Below, piece after piece: positions 26,029 through 34,332 of a stretch of DNA of 64,000 nt. Under the pieces are notes generated by a model. It was not told the origin of the DNA and did not search any database. It was given only the letters and a program-made list of their open reading frames with translations. The DNA lies in NCBI RefSeq assembly GCF_024684275.1, contig NZ_JAIKXF010000055.1, positions 1 to 64,000 of the forward strand, read 5' to 3'. The translations under genes were made by a program, and so were the position numbers. The DNA is from Ruminococcus sp. GTDB taxonomy: Bacteria; Bacillota_A; Clostridia; Oscillospirales; Ruminococcaceae. Positions within the stretch are counted from its first letter, which is position 1; every line of letters starts with the position of its first letter.

Positions 26029-26691
26029 GTGATCTACGTAACAGGAGACACCCACGGAGACATCACACGTTTTAAAAGCTCTGAAATGAAAAAATTAGCC
26101 CGAGGCGATACCCTTATCATAACAGGTGATTTCGGCTTCATCTGGAATAATTCAAAACAGGAGAAAGCCGCACTTAAAAGGCTCGCCGAGAAAAATTTCA
26201 GGATAGCTTTTGTAGACGGTTGTCACGAAAACTACGATCTGCTGGAAAAATACCCCGTCGAAAAATGGAACGGCGGAAAGATCCATCTTATTGAGAAGAA
26301 TATATTTCATCTCATAAGAGGGCAGGTCTACACCATCGAAAAGAAAAAAATATTTGCTTTCGGCGGCGGTCACAGTCAGGATATAGACTTCCGCAGAAAC
26401 ATCGACTGGTGGGAGCGCGAGCAGCCTACTCATCAGGAGATACTTGAGGGTATTGCAAATCTAAAGGAGCATAATTACAAGGTTGACTACATAATCACGC
26501 ATGAGCCCCCTGCTTCTCTCAAGGAATGTCTCGGAGTTGATGTTCTTGAACACCTTGAGGTACACGCTTTTTTTGAGGACATCATCAAGAACTGTACCTA
26601 CAAAAAATGGTTTTTCGGGAAATGCCACATTGATAAGCATATACCGCTGAAATTCTATGCAGTTTACGACTGCCTCTATCCGCTGAAATAG
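26029..26691 (+). CDS. Calcineurin-like metallophosphoesterase
   Basis: The 220-residue protein has the metal-binding series GDTHGD, GDFGFIW, DGCHENYD, THEPP and a late GKCHID in place of the more usual GH-x-H. The start is GTG at 26029, with GGAGG 7 nt upstream; the ATG two bases earlier is out of frame and stops at once. The substrate is not predictable. There is no signal peptide, so it is cytoplasmic. Confidence 0.85.
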   Translation: MIYVTGDTHGDITRFKSSEMKKLARGDTLIITGDFGFIWNNSKQEKAALKRLAEKNFRIAFVDGCHENYDLLEKYPVEKWNGGKIHLIEKNIFHLIRGQVYTIEKKKIFAFGGGHSQDIDFRRNIDWWEREQPTHQEILEGIANLKEHNYKVDYIITHEPPASLKECLGVDVLEHLEVHAFFEDIIKNCTYKKWFFGKCHIDKHIPLKFYAVYDCLYPLK

Positions 26692-26748
26692 ACATATTAT
26701 AAGCAGGTCCGACATAGTATTTACTATCAAATCAAAAGAGGTAATACT

Positions 26749-27222
26749 ATGAAGAAATTCAAATTAACGGATCTGCTTATTTTTATTGTCACAGCAGAAC
26801 TTGCGGGAGCTTTATCCGCTCTTTTTGCAGGAGATTTCACATCATTTTACGCAGAAGTCATCAGACCTCCGCTTTCTCCTCCTGCATGGCTGTTCCCTGT
26901 TGTATGGGCGATACTCTATGCACTCATGGGTATATCCGCCTATATGATATGGAACAACAGAAAAAACGAGATACGCCGTTCAAATGCTCTGCGTCTGTAT
27001 TACATCCAGCTTGCAGTAAACTTTTCATGGAGCATCATATTCTTCCGCTTCCGTGCCTTTGCTTTGGCAGCTGCTACGGCAGTTATACTGTTTTTGCTTG
27101 TGGGAGCCATGATACTTTCTTTCAAAAAAATCTCTCCTCTTGCCGCAAAGCTCAATATCCCCTATCTGGTATGGCTGGGCTTTGCGTCCTATCTTGCAAT
27201 CGCCATTTATCTACTGAACTAA
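26749..27222 (+). CDS. tspO: TspO/MBR family membrane protein
   Basis: This is a 157-residue protein with five predicted membrane helices and the family motifs RPPLSPPAW, VWAILYALMGIS and NFSWSIIFF. TspO proteins bind porphyrins and related ligands. The role here is unknown. An AGAGG site precedes the ATG, 57 nt after the phosphoesterase stop. Confidence 0.9.
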   Translation: MKKFKLTDLLIFIVTAELAGALSALFAGDFTSFYAEVIRPPLSPPAWLFPVVWAILYALMGISAYMIWNNRKNEIRRSNALRLYYIQLAVNFSWSIIFFRFRAFALAAATAVILFLLVGAMILSFKKISPLAAKLNIPYLVWLGFASYLAIAIYLLN

Positions 27223-27261
27223 AACGTAATTAATACCATTGATTCTGCCATTATTTTTGCA

Positions 27262-27291
27262 TTGAATAAATGCCCCCTCTCATGCTATAAT
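27262..27291 (+). promoter_or_regulatory. Promoter of the 17-residue peptide gene
   Basis: TTGAAT (27262-27267), an 18-nt spacer and a perfect TATAAT (27286-27291), placed 43 nt before the small ORF. Confidence 0.7.
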
Positions 27292-27334
27292 AAGATCACA
27301 CCGAAAGGGTGAATACATACGGAGGGATATTATT

Positions 27335-27388
27335 ATGTGCAACATCTGGAAGATACTCTGTGATATGTTCGGTATCTGCTGCAAATAA
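27335..27388 (+). CDS. 17-residue cysteine-rich peptide, free-standing gene
   Basis: ATG at 27335 encodes MCNIWKILCDMFGICCK followed by TAA. The gene has its own promoter, a strong GGAGGG ribosome-binding site 8 nt before the ATG, and an intrinsic terminator 9 nt after the stop, so it is a complete monocistronic unit. The peptide is hydrophobic and amphipathic, with four Cys (positions 2, 9, 15, 16) and two Lys. I do not recognise a family. A signalling peptide, a membrane-active peptide or a metal-responsive leader could all look like this. Confidence 0.65.
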   Translation: MCNIWKILCDMFGICCK

Positions 27389-27396
27389 CACATGAG

Positions 27397-27435
27397 AAAA
27401 GCTGCGTTAGGACTGATCCCGACGCAGCTTTTTCT
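27397..27435. terminator. Bidirectional terminator between the peptide gene and thiE
   Basis: AAAAGCTGCGT pairs with ACGCAGCTTTTT around a loop containing GGA/TCC. A- and T-runs on both sides fit termination of the small peptide transcript and of the minus-strand thi operon. Confidence 0.85.
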
Positions 27436-27436
27436 G

Positions 27437-28072
27437 TTATAATGTTTCCTTTACAGCCGCACACAGCGCCTGTGCAGCAGACTTTACGTCCTCAGCTCCG
27501 AATAAAGCCGAAACCACTGCTATGCCGCTGTGACCGCAGCCCTTTATCTCATGTACATTTTCAGCTGTTATGCCTCCGATAGCAACAGCCGGCAGACTTA
27601 CCGAACCGCATATCTCAGCAAGCTGCTGCGGAGTTATCCTTATAGCATTTGTTTTTGTAGGTGACGGGAATACTGCTCCCACTCCAAGATAATCAGCCCC
27701 AGAGCTTTCTGCAAGCTTTGCCTGATCAACTGTCTTTGCTGTAGCTCCGATAATGAAGCTTTCACCTGCTTTTTTACGTATATCTGCAACAGGAGCGTCT
27801 TCAATACCTACGTGTACTCCGTCTGCACCGCTTTTCAGCGCTGCTTCATAGTCATCGTTGATAATAAGCGGAACATTGTATTTATGGCAGATCGCCAGCA
27901 GCTTTTTAGCTTCTGCAATAAGTTTGTCCTGACTGATATTCTTTTCGCGGAGCTGTACACAGCCAGCACCTCCGAGAATAGCCTGCTCAACAGCTTCTTC
28001 AAGGCTTATTCCGCGGAGACAGCTTCTTTCCGTAACTGCATAGAGCAGAAGCTGCTTTTTATCAAACTTCAT
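27437..28072 (-). CDS. thiE: Thiamine-phosphate synthase
   Basis: ThiE joins HMP pyrophosphate and the thiazole phosphate to thiamine phosphate. The 211-residue TIM barrel shows the family residues in CVQLREKN, PLIINDDYEAA, DGVHVGIED, GVGAVFPSPTK and AIGGITAENV. It is the last gene of the TPP-controlled operon. Confidence 0.95.
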   Translation of the reverse strand: MKFDKKQLLLYAVTERSCLRGISLEEAVEQAILGGAGCVQLREKNISQDKLIAEAKKLLAICHKYNVPLIINDDYEAALKSGADGVHVGIEDAPVADIRKKAGESFIIGATAKTVDQAKLAESSGADYLGVGAVFPSPTKTNAIRITPQQLAEICGSVSLPAVAIGGITAENVHEIKGCGHSGIAVVSALFGAEDVKSAAQALCAAVKETL

Positions 28073-28076
28073 ATAT

Positions 28077-28673
28077 TCACTTCCTATTAAATTTATTCAT
28101 AAGCGCTTTGGGATCAGAACTTCTCATAAAGCCGCTCATAACACAAGCGCCCGAAGCACCTGTTTCTATCGCCTCAGAAAAGTTTTCAGGCGAAATGCCG
28201 CCGATAGCATATACAGGTATACCAACGCTTTGACAGACCTCACGAAGAAAACCAAGCCCTCGGGGTGGAAGTCCCTTTTTACAGTCCGTGGCAAAGACGT
28301 GACCTGCGGTAATATAGCTTGCCCCCAGCTTTTCAGCATCCACAGCGTCTTCCACAGAATGGCAGGAAGCTCCGATAAGTCTGAAACAGCACTTTTCCTC
28401 AGCTGAAAGCTCACGAAGTATATGCAAAGGCAGATGCACGCTGTCAGCACCAAGCTCAATAGCCGTTTTCCAGAAGTAATGCAGAACAAGCTTTGTATCA
28501 CTATGTGAGCATATCTCCATAGCCTTCTGTGCAAGTACGCGGTATTCTGCTTCATCAAGGTCTTTTTCACGAAGAATGATATACTTTGGATCAGCTTCTG
28601 CTATCTTTGCAAGCTGTTCCATGAAATCACCGCCGCAAAGCTTACGGGCAGTTACACAGATCATATCAGACAT
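28077..28673 (-). CDS. tenI: TenI-type thiazole tautomerase (ThiE paralogue)
   Basis: The 198-residue protein is a ThiE-like barrel, but the pyrophosphate-binding residues of ThiE are not conserved. Instead it has the GHVFATDCKKGLPPRGL block characteristic of TenI, where the His acts in aromatising the thiazole tautomer. Its ATG overlaps the end of thiH by 8 nt; a second ATG at 28664 is also possible. Co-location with thiG, thiH and thiE supports the assignment. Confidence 0.85.
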   Translation of the reverse strand: MSDMICVTARKLCGGDFMEQLAKIAEADPKYIILREKDLDEAEYRVLAQKAMEICSHSDTKLVLHYFWKTAIELGADSVHLPLHILRELSAEEKCCFRLIGASCHSVEDAVDAEKLGASYITAGHVFATDCKKGLPPRGLGFLREVCQSVGIPVYAIGGISPENFSEAIETGASGACVMSGFMRSSDPKALMNKFNRK

Positions 28674-29919
28674 AGAGATAGTCGTTCAGCACAGGCTGGA
28701 GTCCCTCAGAGGACATATCCTTATACATCTTATCGAAGCTGCGGCAGTCATTTATCTCGAACTGCTCATCGCCCTCTGCCGAATCGCTCTCCTTTCCAGT
28801 ATACTTGCTCTCGTGATCACCAATACCTGTGGAAACACCTGCGGAGATCTTAGTAGCGGCTATTTTTACGATACCGTTTCGGAAGGTCTCGCTCTCACGT
28901 GAGGAAACTGTAATACCGCAGAAAGGCAGGAAAATCCTATATGCACAGAGTATCTGGCAGAGCTGCTTTTCATGTACATCAAGCGGATTTATCTCGTCGT
29001 TATTGATGATAGGACGAAGTCTCGGACATGAAAGTGAGATCTCAGCCTGTGGGTACTTTCTCTGCAAATAGTAAACGTGGAGGGCACTTGCAAGGGCGTC
29101 CTTTCTGAAATCAGAAAGTCCCAGAAGTGCTGAGCAGGCAATACCTCTCATGCCGCCCATAAGAGCCCTCTCCTGAGCCTCGAAACGGTACGGGAAAATT
29201 CTCTTGTGACCAAGCAGATGAAGCTGTTCATAACGGTCGCTGTTATAGGTCTCCTGAAATACGGTAACGTAGTCAACACCGCATTCATGGAGATACTTGT
29301 ATTCATCGGTATTAAGAGGATATACCTCGACGCCCACCATGCGGAAGTACTTTCGTGCAAGCTTGCAGGCTTCGCCGATATACTCAACACTGCTCTGTGA
29401 ACGGCTTTCGCCTGTGAGGATAAGTATCTCCTCCATGCCGCTGTCGGCAATTACCTTCATCTCATGCTCTATCTGTTCCATATTAAGCTTCATGCGCTTG
29501 ATGTCATTGTAGCAGTTGAAGCCGCAGTAAACGCAGTAATTCTCGCAGTAATTCGCAATATACAGCGGAGTGAACAGATATACCGTATTGCCGAAGTGCT
29601 TCTGTGTCTCAAGCCTTGCCTTTGCAGCCATTTTTTCAAGGAACGGCTCTGCGGCAGGAGAAAGAAGTGCCTTGAAGTCCTCAACAGAGCATACGTCATG
29701 GTTGAGGGCTGCATTGACATCACGGGCAGTATACTGAGAATAATCATAATTCTTCATCTCAGTCATTACCTTTTCCATAATGTCAGACTTGATACGCTCC
29801 ATTCCCTCCATGTACTCCATATGATTTGTACGTGAGGACGGATCAGTTTCAAGCATATGTTTTTTCTTCAGTGCAGCCTCAGAAAGCTTATCTGAGTCTA
29901 CAAAATAATTATTATCCAT
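28666..29919 (-). CDS. thiH: 2-iminoacetate synthase (radical SAM)
   Basis: ThiH cleaves tyrosine with radical SAM chemistry to give dehydroglycine for the thiazole ring. The 417-residue protein has the cluster motif CENYCVYCGF (CxxxCxxC) near residue 120, and the ThiH pattern continues with MEEILILTGES and SLSCPRLRPI. It lies between thiG and tenI. Using ThiH rather than the oxidase ThiO is typical of anaerobes. Confidence 0.95.
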   Translation of the reverse strand: MDNNYFVDSDKLSEAALKKKHMLETDPSSRTNHMEYMEGMERIKSDIMEKVMTEMKNYDYSQYTARDVNAALNHDVCSVEDFKALLSPAAEPFLEKMAAKARLETQKHFGNTVYLFTPLYIANYCENYCVYCGFNCYNDIKRMKLNMEQIEHEMKVIADSGMEEILILTGESRSQSSVEYIGEACKLARKYFRMVGVEVYPLNTDEYKYLHECGVDYVTVFQETYNSDRYEQLHLLGHKRIFPYRFEAQERALMGGMRGIACSALLGLSDFRKDALASALHVYYLQRKYPQAEISLSCPRLRPIINNDEINPLDVHEKQLCQILCAYRIFLPFCGITVSSRESETFRNGIVKIAATKISAGVSTGIGDHESKYTGKESDSAEGDEQFEINDCRSFDKMYKDMSSEGLQPVLNDYLYV

Positions 29920-29955
29920 TAAAAAATCTTCTTTCAGTTAATTTTCAGATACAGC

Positions 29956-30726
29956 TCAGTCATGCAGGAAGCCTGTAAGTGTATCAGACGGAGAAGCTCC
30001 TCTTGTGAGGACACGTCCGAGACCTGCTAAATAAGCCTTTCTGCCTGCTTCGATAGCCTGCTTGAAAGCTTCTGCCATTACAGGAAGGTCGCCCGCTGTT
30101 GCAAGAGCTGTATTTGACATAACAGCAGCTGCACCCATTTCCATAGCCTCGCAAGCCTGTGAAGGTCTGCCGATGCCTGCGTCAACGATTATAGGCAGGT
30201 CTATCTCGTCAATGAGTATCTGTATGAAGTCCTTTGTAGCAAGTCCCTTGTTTGAGCCTATAGGTGAAGCAAGAGGCATTACAGAAGCTGCACCTGCATT
30301 AACAAGGTCACGGGCAGTATTAAGGTCGGGATACATATATGGCATTACAATGAAGCCTTCATTTGCAAGTATCTCAGTAGCGCGGACTGTCTCCTGATTA
30401 TCGGGGAGGAGGTACTTTGTATCGCGCATTATCTCTATTTTTACGAAATCTCCGCAGCCGAGCTCACGGGCGAGTCTTGCGATACGGACAGCCTCATCGG
30501 CATTTCTTGCACCCGAAGTATTTGGCAGAAGAGTTACATTCTTTGGGATATAGTCAAGGATATTCTCGTGCTCCTTGGAGTTTGTGCGGCGAACCGCAAG
30601 GGTGATTATCTCAGCGCCTGCGTACTTTACAGCAGCTTCGATAAGGCTGAGGGAATACTTTCCCGAGCCGAGTATAAAACGTGAGGAGAACTCATGTCCT
30701 CCAATAACAAGCTTATCATCTTTCAT
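29956..30726 (-). CDS. thiG: Thiazole synthase
   Basis: ThiG assembles the thiazole phosphate from DXP, dehydroglycine and ThiS thiocarboxylate. The 256-residue barrel has [10 protein letters not shown] at the start, [26 protein letters not shown] and [12 protein letters not shown]. The length is normal. Confidence 0.95.
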   Translation of the reverse strand: MKDDKLVIGGHEFSSRFILGSGKYSLSLIEAAVKYAGAEIITLAVRRTNSKEHENILDYIPKNVTLLPNTSGARNADEAVRIARLARELGCGDFVKIEIMRDTKYLLPDNQETVRATEILANEGFIVMPYMYPDLNTARDLVNAGAASVMPLASPIGSNKGLATKDFIQILIDEIDLPIIVDAGIGRPSQACEAMEMGAAAVMSNTALATAGDLPVMAEAFKQAIEAGRKAYLAGLGRVLTRGASPSDTLTGFLHD

Positions 30727-30739
30727 AATTTATTACTCC

Positions 30740-31375
30740 TTATATATCATATTCTCCTGCAATGATCCTGATAACAGCATTAGCCTGATGTCCTGCGCAG
30801 ATAAGTACCCTTGAAGCAACAAGTCCCATACCGTTTTCGACGTCACTGACTCCGTCACCGCAAAGGTAAAAGCGCTTCATCATGCGCTTTGTAGTTATCA
30901 TATTCGAGGGTGCTATGCCTGCCATTCCCGAGCCCGATACAAGATATTTCTCAGGCAGATACTCCAGCACACAGTTCACCAGCATTGCCTTCTGGTCTGC
31001 CTTGTCAAAGGCTTCAACGATAATGTCGTCCTCTGCAAGAAGCTTCGGGATATTTTTCTCGTCAAGCTTTACCTGCTCCCTGACAATTTCGCAGTAAGGC
31101 GCTATGCGTTTCAAGTTATCGTACATGGCATCTGCCTTGAACTGTCCAAGCTGCTCCGGAAAATACTGCTGCCTGTTGAGATTTGAGATGTCTACCCTGT
31201 CAAAATCGATGATGTGGAGCTTTCCTACCCCTGCCCTTGCAAGTGCGATCGCGATATTCGAGCCGAGACCTCCCAGACCGCATACAGCTACGGAAGCGGC
31301 ACTGAGCTTTCTTTGGAGCTCCGCACCGTGGCGCTCTTCAAGCGCCTTGTACATTTCTTCTCTTGTGGGTATCAC
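30740..31375 (-). CDS. thiF: ThiS adenylyltransferase
   Basis: ThiF adenylates the C-terminal glycine of ThiS. This is the small clostridial form: nucleotide loop GLGGLGSN, an E1-like Rossmann domain and FDKADQKAML, with no C-terminal zinc Cys pairs. GTG at 31375 is taken as start (IPTREEMYKALEERH follows; GGGAGG lies 11 nt upstream). The longer TTG frame to 31396 overlaps thiS without a suitable site. It begins 4 nt after the thiS stop. Confidence 0.9.
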   Translation of the reverse strand: MIPTREEMYKALEERHGAELQRKLSAASVAVCGLGGLGSNIAIALARAGVGKLHIIDFDRVDISNLNRQQYFPEQLGQFKADAMYDNLKRIAPYCEIVREQVKLDEKNIPKLLAEDDIIVEAFDKADQKAMLVNCVLEYLPEKYLVSGSGMAGIAPSNMITTKRMMKRFYLCGDGVSDVENGMGLVASRVLICAGHQANAVIRIIAGEYDI

Positions 31376-31379
31376 AGTA

Positions 31380-31574
31380 TCAGCCGCCTCCCACAAAGCG
31401 CACGACCTCTACCTTGTCGCCGTCTTTGAGTACAATCTCGCCGTACTTAGCCTTCGGGACTATCTCCTCGTTGAGCTCTACGGCTACGCGCTGAACGCTT
31501 ATATCCATGTCAGCAAGCATTTCGGCAACAGTTTTACCGTCTTTGTCGAAAAGCTCTCCGTTTATCTTTACCAT
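31380..31574 (-). CDS. thiS: Sulfur carrier protein ThiS
   Basis: The 64-residue ubiquitin-like carrier ends in VGGG, the di-glycine tail that ThiF activates and that receives sulfur as thiocarboxylate. An AGGAGG site precedes the ATG. It is the first gene after the TPP riboswitch. Confidence 0.93.
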   Translation of the reverse strand: MVKINGELFDKDGKTVAEMLADMDISVQRVAVELNEEIVPKAKYGEIVLKDGDKVEVVRFVGGG

Positions 31575-31593
31575 AGCTACCTCCTAACAAAAA

Positions 31594-31621
31594 TCGGGAA
31601 ACCGCCAAACGCAGTTCCCCG
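31594..31621 (-). terminator. Riboswitch expression-platform terminator
   Basis: On the minus strand CGGGGAACTGC pairs with GCGGTTTCCCG, followed by ATTTTTG, between the TPP aptamer and thiS. This fits transcription termination when TPP is bound. Confidence 0.8.
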
Positions 31622-31635
31622 AATGCATTTCATAA

Positions 31636-31727
31636 AGCATACTCCCTACGCTGGCATTAACCAAATCAGGTCGAAGGGTCGAAGGTATCACCTTCCTCTC
31701 AGCCTGTTCCACAAGCTCCCCTGTAAA
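31636..31727 (-). promoter_or_regulatory. TPP (Thi-box) riboswitch
   Basis: The minus strand carries the conserved aptamer elements GGGGAGC, CAGGCTGAGAGG, ACCCTTCGACCTGAT and AATGCCAGCGTAGGGA in the right order. It controls the six-gene thiS-thiF-thiG-thiH-tenI-thiE operon. Confidence 0.96.
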
Positions 31728-31797
31728 CTTATTATATCACCATATTTTTTGAAAATCAAGTCTTATTTTCCATTTTGCCGTTTTGCACACATCTTTA

Positions 31798-32658
31798 TCA
31801 GAAAAGTGTGAGCTGTTGGTACTTTTCGGGAAGCTCGCTGAGATACGCAAAGCACTCCCTGTTCTGCATAATTCCGTATTTATAGCAGAAATCATCTAAA
31901 ATCCGCATAAGTCTGTCATGTTTCGCGCTGACTATTTCATAGGACAGTCCGAACTCTCTGCGGTATCTGTCTGAAAGCCCTTTAAAATGTCTGTCCAATG
32001 CCGAATAGAAGTACTCTCTGCTGCCGTCACGCAGTGTAAGACCTATCCCGAAGCAGATAACGCCTTTTACGCCTGCTTCTCCGCAATAATCAAGAAGTCC
32101 CCGAAGATTCTCCTCGGTATCATTAATATACGGCAGAAAGGGCGTCAGCCAGACAACTGTGGGTATATTGCAGCGTTTCATCTCCATAAGCACCTCAAAT
32201 CGCCTTCTTGTACCGCATACATCAGGTTCGATGATACTGCATAGTTTCTCGCCGCAGGTAGTCATAGTCATCTGTACAACAGCCTTCGCCTGCTGATTTA
32301 TAGAATCAAGAAGCTCTATATCACGCACTATAAGGTCTGACTTTGTAAGCACCGACACCCCGAACTGATACTGCTCAATAAGCTCCATACAGCGTCTTGT
32401 GAGCTTCAGCTCACCCTCTATGGGAAGATACGGGTCACACATTGACCCTGTACCTATCATGCACCTTTTCCGCTTTGAGCGCAGAGCCTTTTCCAGAAGC
32501 TGCGGTGCATTGCATTTTACTTCAATATCCTCAAAGGCATGAGTCATATTATAGCACAGACTGCGGCTGTCGCAGTATATACAGCCGTGAGTGCAGCCGC
32601 GATAGATATTCATTCCGTTTTTTGAGGAAAGTATCCCTTTTGCTTCCACAAAATGCAT
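31798..32658 (-). CDS. SPL-type radical SAM protein
   Basis: The 286-residue protein has the radical SAM motif YRGCTHGCIYCDSRS near residue 20 and the family pattern GTGSMCDPYLPIE and SVLTKSDLIVRD. It resembles the spore photoproduct lyase-like subgroup (Rv2578c type), common in Firmicutes and without an assigned reaction. AAGGAG lies 10 nt before the ATG. It is a single gene, transcribed away from the sigma gene at 32887. Confidence 0.85.
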   Translation of the reverse strand: MHFVEAKGILSSKNGMNIYRGCTHGCIYCDSRSLCYNMTHAFEDIEVKCNAPQLLEKALRSKRKRCMIGTGSMCDPYLPIEGELKLTRRCMELIEQYQFGVSVLTKSDLIVRDIELLDSINQQAKAVVQMTMTTCGEKLCSIIEPDVCGTRRRFEVLMEMKRCNIPTVVWLTPFLPYINDTEENLRGLLDYCGEAGVKGVICFGIGLTLRDGSREYFYSALDRHFKGLSDRYRREFGLSYEIVSAKHDRLMRILDDFCYKYGIMQNRECFAYLSELPEKYQQLTLF

Positions 32659-32811
32659 AGTTCAGTGCTCCTTGATATTTTTAGTATATTATAATATATC
32701 AATACTAAAAAATCAAGCTTTTCATCTGAATCCCGTGCTCAAATACAGCTTTTCCACGGTATATCTGCTCAGATCAAATCCAACGCGATCTTATGAATTT
32801 TTTTCCGCAAA

Positions 32812-32845
32812 TGTGAAATATTTCGCACAAAAATCCTGTCTATAT
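32812..32845 (+). promoter_or_regulatory. Possible ECF-type promoter before sigma gene A
   Basis: TGTGAAATA (32812-32820), a 17-nt spacer and GTCTATAT (32838-32845) resemble the GGTGAGAAA/CTAATA pattern found before pair D. The match is looser, so this is tentative. Confidence 0.3.
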
Positions 32846-32886
32846 ATACAGAGGACCTCAACGCCTCATGAAAGGAGGCTGATAAT

Positions 32887-33441
32887 ATGGACGATTCGTC
32901 AATAATCGAGCTTTTTCGCCAGAGGAACCAGTCTGCAATAGACGAGCTAAGGCTCAAATACGAAAAGCTTTGTATTTATATTGCAGGAAATGTACTTTCA
33001 CAGCCCGAAGACATCGAGGAATGTGTAAACTCAGCCTATTACGAGGTCTGGAAAAGTATCCCTCCTGCAAGTCCTGATGATATAAAGAACTATCTATGCC
33101 GCATAGTCAGAAATATCGCTATAAACAGGCTTGAATACAACTCGGCTGCCAAGCGTGACAGTCGATATACCGTCTCAATTGAAGAAATATCGGATTGCGT
33201 GCCTGCCACACCTGACGAAGATATACGTCTTAAAGAGCTTGCAGGAACTATAAGCCGATTCCTCCGTACGCAGGACGATAAGCACCGCAAGGTCTTTATC
33301 CGCCGCTACAGCTTCGGAGACTCAATATCCGATATTGCAGAGCGCTTTTCATTAAATGAGAAAACAGTTGCAACTTATCTGTTCAGAACAAGGAAAAAGT
33401 TAAAGGAATATCTCAGGAAAGAAGGATATGACTATGAATAA
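32887..33441 (+). CDS. ECF-type RNA polymerase sigma factor (pair A)
   Basis: The 184-residue protein has sigma region 2 (residues 18-85; DIEECVNSAYYEVWKSI, NYLCRIVRNIAINRL) and region 4 (about 120-175; VFIRRYSFGDSISDIAERFSLNEKTVATYLFRTRKKL), with no other domain. It ends inside the next gene by 8 nt, indicating coupling to its probable anti-sigma partner. It is less similar to sigmas B, C and D than those are to each other. A strong AAAGGAGG site precedes the ATG. Confidence 0.9.
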   Translation: MDDSSIIELFRQRNQSAIDELRLKYEKLCIYIAGNVLSQPEDIEECVNSAYYEVWKSIPPASPDDIKNYLCRIVRNIAINRLEYNSAAKRDSRYTVSIEEISDCVPATPDEDIRLKELAGTISRFLRTQDDKHRKVFIRRYSFGDSISDIAERFSLNEKTVATYLFRTRKKLKEYLRKEGYDYE

Positions 33442-34258
33442 GAACGATTTTATGAAGGCTATGACAATGATAGACGACGACCTGATGCGCGATTCCGAAG
33501 CTTCTTTACATAGTGAGCAAGAAACGACAGTATCGGGAGCCGAGCCCTATCGCATACCTGTATGGCAGTGGGCTGTTACCCTTGCGGCTTCATTGCTGCT
33601 TGTGGCAGGAGTAGGTGCGGCAGGCGCATCATATCTGAGCAGCCGCGGTAAAACTGTACCCGATGATGAGTCAGTCATAACAGCAAGCACAGAGACTTCA
33701 ACACAGACTGAGCCCACGGAAGAAGAAACAGCTCCATGCACGGAAACTTTGACAATGAAAGAGAATATAAAGAAAAAGCTTGCGGAGACCACCGCAAAGC
33801 TATCACAAACAAAGGAAAGTTCTAATACTATTACTGTCTCAGAACAGTCAGAAACCGGTCCAAATGAGACGAAAAATCACACCGAAGCGCCATTGCAGAC
33901 AGATATATCTGCCGCTGAGTCAAATATAACTGCACCGCCGACGTCCACAGCTGAAAAATGCTTAAAGCAAGTATACGGTGAAAATGAAAGCTTTGACGAG
34001 GATTTTGATATATTCCAGAGCCTTGCAAGCCTGAGCTATATCCCCTACACCTGTGACGGAATACCCGAGTATGTTCTCTATGCGCCGGACGGCACAAGAT
34101 ACCACATAAATCTCAGCTCCGGCTGGGTATGGCGAAAAACACCTGATATGCCAAGTACACAGGAACCAGAGGAGGGCTATCTCACAAAGCAGCAGACCTG
34201 CTATCTGCTCCGTCACGGAGCTGAGGTAGGTATGCATGAAGAGCACTACGGCAGATAA
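33434..34258 (+). CDS. Membrane protein with Thr/Ser-rich stalk, probable anti-sigma/sensor (pair A)
   Basis: The 274-residue protein has a cytoplasmic N-terminus (1-38), one membrane helix (about 40-65), a Thr/Ser/Glu-rich stalk and a C-terminal extracellular domain (about 180-274; YIPYTCDGIPEYVLYAPDGTRY). The start at 33434 is used because the ATG at 33428 is next to AAGGA. Overlap with an ECF sigma gene and this topology suggest anti-sigma function, as in RsgI-like sensors, although no known anti-sigma domain is evident by eye. Confidence 0.65.
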   Translation: MNKNDFMKAMTMIDDDLMRDSEASLHSEQETTVSGAEPYRIPVWQWAVTLAASLLLVAGVGAAGASYLSSRGKTVPDDESVITASTETSTQTEPTEEETAPCTETLTMKENIKKKLAETTAKLSQTKESSNTITVSEQSETGPNETKNHTEAPLQTDISAAESNITAPPTSTAEKCLKQVYGENESFDEDFDIFQSLASLSYIPYTCDGIPEYVLYAPDGTRYHINLSSGWVWRKTPDMPSTQEPEEGYLTKQQTCYLLRHGAEVGMHEEHYGR

Positions 34259-34263
34259 TCAAA

Positions 34264-34300
34264 AATAATACCTCTTGGGATAAAACCAAGAGGTATTATC
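34264..34300. terminator. Bidirectional terminator
   Basis: ATAATACCTCTTGG pairs with CCAAGAGGTATTAT between the converging pair A gene and the histidine kinase gene. Confidence 0.85.
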
Positions 34301-34332
34301 ATTTTATGCTCTGATGCACTTCGAGCATTAAA

